In this document: positions 8,992 through 16,976 of the stretch, in pieces
Numbering within the stretch: position 1 is the stretch's first letter
Layout of the letters: the number at the start of each line of letters is the position of its first letter
Assembly: GCA_040389965.1 (NCBI GenBank)
Contig: JAZJZF010000021.1
Location: forward strand, 62,001 to 126,000
Direction of reading: 5' to 3'
Length of the DNA stretch: 64,000 bases
Source of the DNA: UBA4416 sp040389965
Lineage (GTDB): Bacteria; Bacteroidota; Bacteroidia; B-17B0; Aurantibacillaceae
Position numbers and translations under genes: made by a program
Notes under the pieces: generated by a model
Seen by the model: the letters and a program-made list of their open reading frames with translations, nothing else
Databases searched by the model: none
Told to the model about the DNA's origin: nothing

Positions 8992-11094
8992 TCAATTGCT
9001 TTCCTTTATTATTTTTTTCGTGAACGTTTGCGATGCTGTTCTTACGGTTACAAAATAAATTCCCGGTGCAAGCGCCGATATATCCATGCTTTCATGGTTA
9101 GACTGCCCATTCAAATGACCTGCAACAGTACCATTGATAGTATAAAGCGTAATTTCCAGGATAGGTTCTTTGCATAAAAAATTCACACTGCTCTTAGCCG
9201 GATTAGGATACACAAAGCAGTTGTTGTTACTTTCCAGATCAGCAATACCTGTTGTAGTGGGCGTTGTTGTAGTGGTGGCTATCGTTTTGAAAAAGAAATC
9301 CCAGATATCTTTCATCATATCCTTTCTCTTAGCCGCATCATAAATACTTTCGAAGGGAAAAGCCATGTAAACCGTTTTACCATCTGTTGTTCCACCTGTG
9401 AACGTTCCTTTAAAATAAACGGCCGAGCTGTTTGATCCTGAATTGGTATACTTTAAAGTAAGAGTGCCGTTATTGGCAGCCGCAATAACATCAGGGTAAT
9501 CCACATTATAAGTACCGTGGGTTCCGTTATCAAAGTATACCGTATCCGTTAAATTAAAAATACTGTTAGCGGTTTCATTCACCGTTTTATACCATGCAGA
9601 GGCCTGGCTGTTGGGCGCATCGGCTATATAAGTTGCTTTTAAATAATTAGCTATAAAGCTCTTATCTGCTGTAGTGCCACTGTGATCCAGATCCCAGGCA
9701 ATTTCGGAGCCGCTGGTAAATAAATAGCCTCCCTGTTTCAGATAATCCGAAACAAGCGTTTGCTCTGTAGCATCAAAGGTTTCGTCGGCCGTACTTTCTT
9801 TTCCTAAGATCCAGTCAACACATTTATAATTTGCCAAACTTACCAGACCATCTTTAACGGCGTCGTTTGTTACCGCCGAAAAATAATGATTCCCTGAGAA
9901 GACAGAACTTCCATGCTGTCTTATAAAATCAAAGGTATTACCTGTAACCGTTCTGTCAAAACCATTTACAATAAGCATGCTATCCTGCACCAAAGCAGGT
10001 ACTGCCGCCAGCACTTCACTTATAGTGGAAGTAACCGAGTACGTTGCATTATACGACGCTATTTTAATATAGCAGGGTTGGCCGGAAGCAAGGCCTGTAA
10101 GTATTAAACCGGCTTTAGGCAAGGTTATTGGGGCATTAAACGTAGTTCCATTGGCACTTGTGTAAACTTTATAATCTGTCACATTATTATCGTTCTTTAC
10201 TTTTATTTCGAGGGTATTATTTACTTTGTTCAATACCGCAAACGATTTCGGTGCAGCCAACGACGTAACCGGGTTTCCGTAGGGGTACTGGGGTAAAGCA
10301 ATGACGCCTTCATCGCTTAATAAGGTATTTAAGGTGGACGATTGCAAAATTGCCTTTACCGTTGTTGCCGTGCCATTATACATAACGCTGTTTTGCACAA
10401 AACGCATTCCGTGGCTGTAATCCATATACGTATCGGCATGAACATTACTTAAGGGTTGTATAGGACTACCAATAGCAGTATGCCACCCATAAATAACGAC
10501 TCTGTTAGCAGTTGTATAAATCTGGTTAGAAATAACCACATCTTTTTTATCACCTCCCGTTAATGTTCCCAAAGGATATGCTGTTACGGAGCCGCTTCGT
10601 TGCGAGCCCACCATGCCGTTATGTTGCGCAAAAGCCTGTACGGTGGTCATAGTGCCACTCGCAGGAATAGTTAAGGGGGCCAGCTTTAATGCTGCCTGGG
10701 CATAAATGTCGTTTACCATTTTCCGTGTTGGCAAAGTGCAGCCTATAGAATCGGCAATTTTAGTAGCAACAATAGGCGACATAGGACACAAAAAATAATT
10801 GGTATCGCAACCAATCGCCAGATAATCGGGAATAACATAATAAGTCACACTTTTGGTAACTCCGCCAATTACAGCGGTTGATGTTACCGGAGCAAGCGTT
10901 CTGTAAAAGCCCGGCACATTCCCGTTTAGCACCTCCTGCATGATTAGGTTTTCGCGTGCTGTGAAAGATAAAGGAGTGATAGCCGTCACAAATTGAGCGC
11001 CGTTCATGGCAGTAATTTGCCTTGCAGGAACATTAAATACCTGGCTTGATAGTTTAATCGAAATAATTAAAAAAATGTATGTAAACTTGCGCAT
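8992..11094 (-). CDS. Large secreted protein with FN3, amidotransferase-like fold and T9SS type A domain
   Basis: 700 residues. A signal peptide (1-18) leads into an N-terminal domain of about 250 residues that I cannot name; it carries a well-formed segment IYGWHTAIGSPIQPL followed by DYSHGMRFV, suggestive of an enzyme site with His and Asp. A fibronectin type III domain follows (about 285-370), then a region beginning LIVNGFDRTV (about 373-600) resembling the class I amidotransferase-like domain found in Bacteroidota proteins often labelled xanthan lyase. The end (about 630-700) is a T9SS type A sorting domain (VYPNPAKSS). The protein is exported to the cell surface; its substrate is unknown. 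Single gene, convergent with the thioredoxin gene. Confidence 0.82.
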   Translation of the reverse strand: MRKFTYIFLIISIKLSSQVFNVPARQITAMNGAQFVTAITPLSFTARENLIMQEVLNGNVPGFYRTLAPVTSTAVIGGVTKSVTYYVIPDYLAIGCDTNYFLCPMSPIVATKIADSIGCTLPTRKMVNDIYAQAALKLAPLTIPASGTMTTVQAFAQHNGMVGSQRSGSVTAYPLGTLTGGDKKDVVISNQIYTTANRVVIYGWHTAIGSPIQPLSNVHADTYMDYSHGMRFVQNSVMYNGTATTVKAILQSSTLNTLLSDEGVIALPQYPYGNPVTSLAAPKSFAVLNKVNNTLEIKVKNDNNVTDYKVYTSANGTTFNAPITLPKAGLILTGLASGQPCYIKIASYNATYSVTSTISEVLAAVPALVQDSMLIVNGFDRTVTGNTFDFIRQHGSSVFSGNHYFSAVTNDAVKDGLVSLANYKCVDWILGKESTADETFDATEQTLVSDYLKQGGYLFTSGSEIAWDLDHSGTTADKSFIANYLKATYIADAPNSQASAWYKTVNETANSIFNLTDTVYFDNGTHGTYNVDYPDVIAAANNGTLTLKYTNSGSNSSAVYFKGTFTGGTTDGKTVYMAFPFESIYDAAKRKDMMKDIWDFFFKTIATTTTTPTTTGIADLESNNNCFVYPNPAKSSVNFLCKEPILEITLYTINGTVAGHLNGQSNHESMDISALAPGIYFVTVRTASQTFTKKIIKESN

Positions 11095-11161
11095 CGTAAA
11101 ATATTGTAGAAATACTGAATTTTAAATTACTAACATTAAAGATAATTATATTTACCAAAGT

Positions 11162-11578
11162 ATGGCATTAATTGTAAAAACATCCCAGTTACCTAACTCC
11201 GGAAAGGGTTTATTCACTTCAAAAGCCATCGAAAAGGGCACAAAAATTATAGAATACAAAGGCGAAATTATTGACTGGAAAGAGTACGAAAAAAGAGTAG
11301 AAAAAGATGAAGACGGATATCTTTTTTTTATCAATAAAAAACATTGTATCGATGCCTATCATACCCCGCAGCATAAAGCACGTTTTGCAAACGATGCGGC
11401 AGGTTTAGGAAGAGTAAAAGGATTAACAAATAATTCGGTGTACGAAATTGAAGATAACAAATGCTTTATTGTTGCAACAAAAAACATAGTAGCCGGTGGC
11501 GAAGTTTTTGTAAGCTATTCGAAAGAATACTGGGATTGTATCCGCTACAATATTAGTATTGGCAGAGGCAAAAAATAA
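11162..11578 (+). CDS. SET-domain protein (putative lysine methyltransferase)
   Basis: 138 residues, essentially a bare SET domain. Visible are the opening GKGLFTSKAIEKGT (14-27), the central RFANDA (74-79) at the place of the usual RFxNHS SAM-binding motif, and the end GEVFVSYSKEYW (113-124) matching GEEIxxDYxxxYW with the catalytic Tyr. SET proteins transfer methyl groups from S-adenosylmethionine to lysine side chains; bacterial single-domain forms have few known targets. The Asn-Asp in place of Asn-His is a variation seen in small bacterial SET proteins. Its stop codon overlaps the start of the sulfotransferase gene (TAATG), so the two are translationally coupled. Confidence 0.85.
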   Translation: MALIVKTSQLPNSGKGLFTSKAIEKGTKIIEYKGEIIDWKEYEKRVEKDEDGYLFFINKKHCIDAYHTPQHKARFANDAAGLGRVKGLTNNSVYEIEDNKCFIVATKNIVAGGEVFVSYSKEYWDCIRYNISIGRGKK

Positions 11579-12681
11579 TGTTTGATATAAAAAACACATC
11601 ACTCAATTTTATTTTATCTACCGGCAGAACCGGAAGCACCTTACTTAGTTCAATGCTCAATATGCACCCGGAAATTTTATCGGTTTCCGAAGAGCCTTTT
11701 GCATATAATTTGTTTGAAAAATATAACAGCGTTACCAACTGGGATAACCGTACCATTGCTGATTTTTGCTATGACTTTTATTTGTTCAGCGAAGGGCGGC
11801 TCGAACCGCAATTTGGTAAAAAAGAAGACCTGGTTAAGGTTTTAACCGATCACAAATCGATACTTACCGGCACCATTGCCATTAAGCTTGCATTTTTTGC
11901 TTTTTTTCCGAACAAGGATAAATCCCGCATTAATACAATCGTTGATAAGGAATTGAAATTCCATTATTTTTTAGATGATGTAGCAAACTATTATCCCGAA
12001 AGCAAATTTATTTTATTAAGCAGAGATCCCAGAGACAATGTTTTAATAAAACAAAAACGGGCAAAAAAGAAAAATAAAAGACAAAGCGTTGTTTTCTTTG
12101 CCAAGACCTGGGATTTTGAATACACCAAGCTGAACGAAAAATTAGCGAAACTACCATCCGACAGATATATAAAAATTAAATACGAAGATCTTGTAAGCGC
12201 GCCGGAAGAAACTCTAAAAAAAATAACTTCTTTCTTAAACATCCCATATACAAGCATTATGCTTAATTATGACGAAAAATTTAAAGAGGAAATTAATCGC
12301 GCCCAATTGATTGGAGATACTGTAAAGCAGCACCTCTCTTTATTTCATGAAGGACTTACTCAAAAAGTAAATACCGAAAAAGTAAACATTTGGAAAACAG
12401 AATTGACGCAGAAAGAAAATGATATTATCTGGACCATTTGCGAAAAGACCGCTCTTGAAAATGGCTATGAAGCACAAGGATGTACATCTGTTTCATATTC
12501 GCGCTTAAATTTGCTCTACGATATTACCCGGTTTACAGTTAACAAAGTAATTTTCCCTAAAATGTATTATTCCCTGCCTTTTAATATCCGCTACCTGATC
12601 AAAAAAATTAAATACGGAAAAAACTTTAAAAACGGCAGATGGGCAACAAAGGATTTTTATAAAACTACCTTACCTGGCTAG
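11578..12681 (+). CDS. Sulfotransferase (PAPS-dependent), copy 1
   Basis: Shows both PAPS-binding motifs: the 5'-phosphosulfate loop STGRTGSTLL (14-23) after a beta strand, and the 3'-phosphate motif LLSRDPRDN (146-154). KYEDL (201-205) is the further conserved strand of this family. It should move a sulfo group from PAPS to a hydroxyl or amino group of a glycan, lipid or protein. No membrane helix is obvious, but the C-terminus is basic with aromatic segments. It overlaps the SET stop by 1 bp and overlaps the convergent second sulfotransferase by 12 bp at the 3' ends. The acceptor is unknown. Confidence 0.9.
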   Translation: MFDIKNTSLNFILSTGRTGSTLLSSMLNMHPEILSVSEEPFAYNLFEKYNSVTNWDNRTIADFCYDFYLFSEGRLEPQFGKKEDLVKVLTDHKSILTGTIAIKLAFFAFFPNKDKSRINTIVDKELKFHYFLDDVANYYPESKFILLSRDPRDNVLIKQKRAKKKNKRQSVVFFAKTWDFEYTKLNEKLAKLPSDRYIKIKYEDLVSAPEETLKKITSFLNIPYTSIMLNYDEKFKEEINRAQLIGDTVKQHLSLFHEGLTQKVNTEKVNIWKTELTQKENDIIWTICEKTALENGYEAQGCTSVSYSRLNLLYDITRFTVNKVIFPKMYYSLPFNIRYLIKKIKYGKNFKNGRWATKDFYKTTLPG

Positions 12682-13689
12682 CGATTTCATGATCGTTAAC
12701 TTTACATTAACCGGAAGCATACAGGTTAATTTACTCTTAATAATGTCGAGTCTCGCTAATAACGTTCCTTTACAAAACTGAATAGTGCTAAGTTTGGGCT
12801 TATCGGCAGACATATCATATCCAAACTTTTCGGCTATCCGGCATATATCAGAAACAATTCCTATTTCCTGTTTATTTAATTTGCTTTTCCAGATATCAAG
12901 CCTGTCGGTATTTACAGGACGGCTCAGTTTTTCAAATTTATCTTTTGCCTGAGGATAATCCCTTACCGATTTTTCGTAAACCTTTTTTAAACTGTTTTCT
13001 TTAACCTTTGTATGAAAATTGAGCATGCTTTCATCGTAAGGAAAATTAAAAAAAGTAGCCAATTTCTGCAATTCAGCTTTCGGATCTGTAACCAAATCCT
13101 CATATTTTAAAATATAAAACTTATCCCTGTTTTTTTCAATTACCGTTAAAGCCGCTGCATTGTAATGAGTCCATCGTTTGGTATCCAGGTATATATCCGC
13201 TTTCCGTTTTTTTAGTTTTTCTTTTCTCGAAAGAAAATTAGCCCTTGGATCGCGCACCAGGAAAATGAATTTAGAATTGGGCAGTATATCTATAATATCC
13301 TGAAGAAACAGGGTATTGATAGGATTCTTATCAAAATTATGGCTTATTGCTTTAGGAGCTCCTGCATACACAAACGATTCATAAAAGCATTTGTATATAA
13401 TTTCAAAATTAATTTCCGGCGAATTTCTAATGTTTTCTCTAAATAGCTCTGTCTTCCACTCAAAGCCACTTACCTGCTTCCTGTCATCATACTTACTCAT
13501 GTAAAACTCCACTTTTACAAAATCTGCTTCGGTAAAATCTGTTTTATGTTTCCATGAACCATAAAAAAATACAAAAAAATTAACCTCCGGTGTAGCCTGA
13601 AGCTCAGGATGCGAATTGAGCATCGACATTAATAAGGTCGTACCCGATCTACCAATACCAACAATAAAATTGAAAACAGGGGTGTTCAT
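12670..13689 (-). CDS. Sulfotransferase (PAPS-dependent), copy 2
   Basis: Product of 339 residues from the ATG at 13689; an upstream TTG at 13737 would add 16 residues that fit no family pattern. The 5'-phosphosulfate loop is IGRSGTTLL (12-20), the 3'-phosphate motif FLVRDPRAN, and KYEDLVTDP follows. It is clearly related to copies 1 and 3 by these motifs, but the rest has diverged, so the three probably act on different acceptors or positions. The 3' end overlaps copy 1 by 12 bp in convergent orientation, and copy 3 lies divergently upstream. Confidence 0.89.
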   Translation of the reverse strand: MNTPVFNFIVGIGRSGTTLLMSMLNSHPELQATPEVNFFVFFYGSWKHKTDFTEADFVKVEFYMSKYDDRKQVSGFEWKTELFRENIRNSPEINFEIIYKCFYESFVYAGAPKAISHNFDKNPINTLFLQDIIDILPNSKFIFLVRDPRANFLSRKEKLKKRKADIYLDTKRWTHYNAAALTVIEKNRDKFYILKYEDLVTDPKAELQKLATFFNFPYDESMLNFHTKVKENSLKKVYEKSVRDYPQAKDKFEKLSRPVNTDRLDIWKSKLNKQEIGIVSDICRIAEKFGYDMSADKPKLSTIQFCKGTLLARLDIIKSKLTCMLPVNVKLTIMKSLAR

Positions 13690-13772
13690 TAAATCAATTT
13701 TTTCACTAAATTTAGATACTTTTAACAAAAAATCCAATTATTCTACAAAATTGGCCTCATACCCATTTTTTA

Positions 13773-14768
13773 TTGTGCACCGAACGCACGGGCAGTTCCT
13801 TACTATCCCTCATGTTTAACCTTCATAATCAGGTAGTTTGCCCCTCAGAAGAGCCTTTTGCCATCTACTTTTATGAGAAATACAAGCATAAAAAACAATG
13901 GACGGATCCGGAACTGTATAAATTTGTAGATGAATTTTGGCTAATGGCTGAAAAAAGCCTTGACTTGTTTTTTACAAGTAAAAAAAACCTCTACGAGCAA
14001 CTTGTAAAATATAAGGCCGATCTTAATTACAAACGCTTGTGCGACATCATTTATTTACAATTCTTTGAGCCAAAACCCAAAAATGAGATCAGTATTATCC
14101 TGGATAAACAGATCAAATACTTTTTCTATTTAAAAACCCTGCTTAAAATCTTCCCGGAGTCTAAGTTTATTATTCTGGTAAGAGACCCACGGGTAAATGC
14201 CATTCGAAAAAAGAGCAGGAACCTTAACGCTGGCCAAAATCCTTTATACCTGGCAGCCTTATGGAATAATACCTATAAAAATGTAGCTTATTTAGAACAG
14301 AAACATAAATCTGTATTTATTGTAAAATACGAAGACCTGGTTTCTGATCCGGAAACGATCTTAAAGAATGCCTGTTCCTTTTTAGAGATCCCCTACTCCG
14401 ACAATATGCTCAAAACAGAAGGCATCTACGAGTCTTTTTTAAATGCTCAGCAGGATAAGGTTGATCAGGAGCATATCACTTATTTAAAAGATTTTCAGAG
14501 CAGCTTATTTGGGAAGGTGGATAAAGAAAAAATGCACCTGCAGGAAAATGAGATTGACGAAACTTTAAATAACAAAATTATAAAGCTCACAAAACCTTTG
14601 CTTGTGAAATTTAATTATGCTTCGGCAAGCACCAATACCAATGTTGGCTTTACACTAAACGATCGCTGGCAGATTTTTAAATCTTATTTGTACAGGCCAT
14701 CGTTGATTGTATTTTACCTATGGATTCCTTTATCCATAAAACTGATCATCAAAAAAATCAGAAACTAA
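13773..14768 (+). CDS. Sulfotransferase (PAPS-dependent), copy 3, start codon uncertain or frameshifted
   Basis: The open frame begins after a stop at 13713 and contains no ATG or GTG; the only standard start is TTG at 13773, which falls inside the 5'-phosphosulfate loop (CTERTGSSLLS) and would remove the strand before it. The rest is intact: LVRDPRVN (3'-phosphate motif), KYEDLVSDP, and a C-terminus similar to copy 1. Two explanations fit. Either an ATT at 13737 or 13740 is used, or a T6 run at 13766-13771 carries one extra T; with five T the frame would join a TTG at 13751 and read MASYPFLLCTERTGSS, a normal N-terminus. Ends 1 bp before the convergent hydroxylase gene. Confidence 0.8.
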   Translation: MCTERTGSSLLSLMFNLHNQVVCPSEEPFAIYFYEKYKHKKQWTDPELYKFVDEFWLMAEKSLDLFFTSKKNLYEQLVKYKADLNYKRLCDIIYLQFFEPKPKNEISIILDKQIKYFFYLKTLLKIFPESKFIILVRDPRVNAIRKKSRNLNAGQNPLYLAALWNNTYKNVAYLEQKHKSVFIVKYEDLVSDPETILKNACSFLEIPYSDNMLKTEGIYESFLNAQQDKVDQEHITYLKDFQSSLFGKVDKEKMHLQENEIDETLNNKIIKLTKPLLVKFNYASASTNTNVGFTLNDRWQIFKSYLYRPSLIVFYLWIPLSIKLIIKKIRN

Positions 14769-14769
14769 T

Positions 14770-15519
14770 TTAGTGTTTCAGGCGATTACGAATCGGGATG
14801 AGTAACTTCATTATAAAAGACACAGGATACGTTAAAGGCCACAGCCACACAGGATTTACGGTATACATAAACGGGAAAACATTTCCCAAACGCTGCAGGT
14901 AAAGACTGGCAATGATTACTCCACAAATTTTATTTTTTCGCGAAATATATTCAGGCTTTAAAATATCGAACAACAAAATAATACGTTGTTTTTGCGTTTT
15001 ATTCCAGGCCTCATGTTCATAGGCATCAGTAAAACCAATGGCCTTTCCCTGTTGCCAGTTTTTTACTTCATTGTTTACTTTTATAGCACAGTTTTCGTTT
15101 TCTTCAGGAATAATAAGGCCCAGATGGCACCTGATAATAGCATTTGTATCGCCAAAATGAGGTTTGATCTTTGCTCCCGGCTCCAGTAAATTAAAACCTA
15201 TGTTAATAACACCATCTATGCCGGATAATAATTTTACAGTTTCAGGAAAATGTTTCTGAATCTCATACATTTCAACTCCCCAAACCCTTAGTGATCTTAC
15301 CTTCCACGACTTTGGCGTTTCAACCATAGTCGTGTTGAACTGGCTTTCAAAAACAAATTGCTGTAAATACTGATTAAGCTCTGTTAGTATTACTTCATGA
15401 TTATTTTCAAGTGCTTTTATTCCTGGCACTTCCAAAACAACAGGATAATTAGCTTCCGTACCTTTGTAAGGTCTTTGATGCAGAAGGCTAAACCAAAGTT
15501 TATGTGTTAAGGCTGCCAT
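14770..15519 (-). CDS. Aspartyl/asparaginyl beta-hydroxylase family dioxygenase, copy 1
   Basis: 249 residues. A 2-oxoglutarate/Fe(II) oxygenase of the AspH/LpxO family: iron ligands H121 (in KPHFGDTN) and H169 (in EHEAWN), the glycine G123 in place of the usual acidic ligand, and R179 for 2-oxoglutarate. RCHLGLIIP (130-138) is a further family signature. The C-terminus (about 205-249) is hydrophobic and aromatic, ending in basic residues, which suggests membrane association as in LpxO, the enzyme that hydroxylates lipid A acyl chains. Its ATG is 1 nt after the stop of the second copy, so they form an operon. The substrate may be protein or lipid. Confidence 0.9.
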   Translation of the reverse strand: MAALTHKLWFSLLHQRPYKGTEANYPVVLEVPGIKALENNHEVILTELNQYLQQFVFESQFNTTMVETPKSWKVRSLRVWGVEMYEIQKHFPETVKLLSGIDGVINIGFNLLEPGAKIKPHFGDTNAIIRCHLGLIIPEENENCAIKVNNEVKNWQQGKAIGFTDAYEHEAWNKTQKQRIILLFDILKPEYISRKNKICGVIIASLYLQRLGNVFPFMYTVNPVWLWPLTYPVSFIMKLLIPIRNRLKH

Positions 15520-15520
15520 C

Positions 15521-16270
15521 TTATTTTTTAAATAAATAATAGATAAGGTTTCGCGCTCTTATGGCCACAAAAGCAAATGGGACTAATAAAAAGCCGGCAA
15601 CCGTTTGCAACCATAAGGGTGATTTATAAAGCAACACAAATGCCTCTGCTCTTTTTTGCAAAAATAAAGAAGCAATAACCGTTGATGAAATATAATGTTT
15701 CTTAGTCCTGTACTCCGGTCTGATCACATCAAACAAAAATATGAACCGGTTTTTGTTACTCAGGTTTATGGCTTCATGGTTATTTGCATCCACAAACACC
15801 AATAATTTCCCTTCCTCCCAGCTCTTCCATTCCTCTTTTACCCTGAACCCACACTCAGGCATAGTAGCCGGTATTTCAAGTCCTAAATGGCATCTGAAAA
15901 TACCGTTTGTATCGCCACAATGCGGCTTTATAGTTGCTCCCGCATTTAAAAGGTTGAATGAAGCAGATACAAGGCCATCCACAGACTTAATGATCTCAAC
16001 TGTCTTTGGGAAATGTTTATAGTTTTCGTAAAGATCAATCGTCCACGATTTAAGCGAAATGGTTTTCCAGCTATCCGGTTTTTCAACCATAGTGGTATTA
16101 AAATAGCTTTGCAAATGATGCTCTTTTAAATAGTTTTCGAGCTCCTGTCTTATAACTGGGTAATTACCTTCTATAAAATTTGAGAAATCGAGTTTGGCAG
16201 TGTCGTAAAATGCAAGGTCGTTCCCTTTATACTCGCCCCTGTCATATAAACTAAACCACAACTTTGCCAT
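15521..16270 (-). CDS. Aspartyl/asparaginyl beta-hydroxylase family dioxygenase, copy 2
   Basis: The frame opens at 16330, but the ATG at 16270 is chosen: it gives the same N-terminus (AKLWFSL) as copy 1 and avoids overlap with the divergent third copy. Ligands H117 and G119 (KPHCGDTN), H165 (NHEAI) and R175 are all present, as is RCHLGLEIP. The C-terminal 45 residues are hydrophobic with a basic tail, again suggesting attachment to the membrane. Translationally coupled to copy 1. A one-mismatch -7 box (TATATTTA, minus strand, 16283-16276) lies 5 nt before the start. Confidence 0.9.
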   Translation of the reverse strand: MAKLWFSLYDRGEYKGNDLAFYDTAKLDFSNFIEGNYPVIRQELENYLKEHHLQSYFNTTMVEKPDSWKTISLKSWTIDLYENYKHFPKTVEIIKSVDGLVSASFNLLNAGATIKPHCGDTNGIFRCHLGLEIPATMPECGFRVKEEWKSWEEGKLLVFVDANNHEAINLSNKNRFIFLFDVIRPEYRTKKHYISSTVIASLFLQKRAEAFVLLYKSPLWLQTVAGFLLVPFAFVAIRARNLIYYLFKK

Positions 16271-16301
16271 TATGATAAATATATGATTTTTTTTATATTT
16301 G
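16271..16301 (+). promoter_or_regulatory. Promoter of the third hydroxylase gene, close to its start
   Basis: TATATTTG (16294-16301) is a perfect -7 box, with TATG (16271-16274) 19 bp upstream as a one-mismatch -33 element. Only 3 nt separate the box from the ATG at 16305, implying a leaderless mRNA. A -7-like box for the divergent gene lies in the same 34-bp gap. Confidence 0.55.
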
Positions 16302-16304
16302 GTA

Positions 16305-16976
16305 ATGGAATTCACTGAAAAAAATCCCAAGTACTTTTATAATGTTGACGAAACTCCCGGTTTAAAAATACTGGAAGCAAACTATAAGGTTATTGTTGAT
16401 GAACTGGAAAATCTGAGAAAAAATTCTAAAAATGGTTTTTGGCTCGATACCTTTCCTGAATACCTGCACCCTAACAGTAAAAACATCTGGAAAGTATTTA
16501 CGTTTCAGTTCTTCGGCATCAGGCATCCTTTAAACTGCAGCTTATGTCCTGAAACATATAAGATCTTAAAACAGATTCCGGATTTAATTTCCGCTGATTT
16601 TTCATACCTGCCCGCCAATACACAAATTAAACCTCATAAAGGCTTTACTAAAATGGTGCTCAGAGCTCATTTAGGCCTCGTTATTCCCGAAAACTGCGCA
16701 CTCCGTGTGGGCGATGAAACCAAAACCTGGGAACCCGGTAAAATGCTTGTATTCGACGATTCTTTTGAACATGAAGCATGGAACAATAGTAATGAAGACC
16801 GTTTTGTATTAATGCTCGATATTGCAAACCCAAAATGGAATTACAGTGCAGCAGAAATATGCAGATATAAAATAGAGACTCTGCGTGATGAGTTTATGCT
16901 AAGTATGTTTCCTAAAGAAAAGTGGCTTTATTTTTTAGAAAAAGGAGAGCTCGATATTTTTCCGGCTGTTAGTTAA
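16305..16976 (+). CDS. Aspartyl/asparaginyl beta-hydroxylase family dioxygenase, copy 3
   Basis: 223 residues from the ATG at 16305 (a TTG at 16299 is the alternative). Ligands H111 and G113 (KPHKGFT), H156 (EHEAWN) and R166 are present, as is RAHLGLVIP (120-128). It is shorter than its neighbours and lacks their hydrophobic C-terminal tail, so it is probably soluble and may hydroxylate a different substrate. The N-terminal half differs, with a cysteine pair in NCSLCPE (77-83). It overlaps the convergent GNAT gene by 8 bp. Confidence 0.89.
   Translation: MEFTEKNPKYFYNVDETPGLKILEANYKVIVDELENLRKNSKNGFWLDTFPEYLHPNSKNIWKVFTFQFFGIRHPLNCSLCPETYKILKQIPDLISADFSYLPANTQIKPHKGFTKMVLRAHLGLVIPENCALRVGDETKTWEPGKMLVFDDSFEHEAWNNSNEDRFVLMLDIANPKWNYSAAEICRYKIETLRDEFMLSMFPKEKWLYFLEKGELDIFPAVS

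Noticed and set aside
12670..14768. Sulfotransferase trio as a recent tandem duplication or mobile element
   Set aside because: The copies share only motifs and lie in alternating orientation; no transposase, terminal repeats or direct repeats were found.
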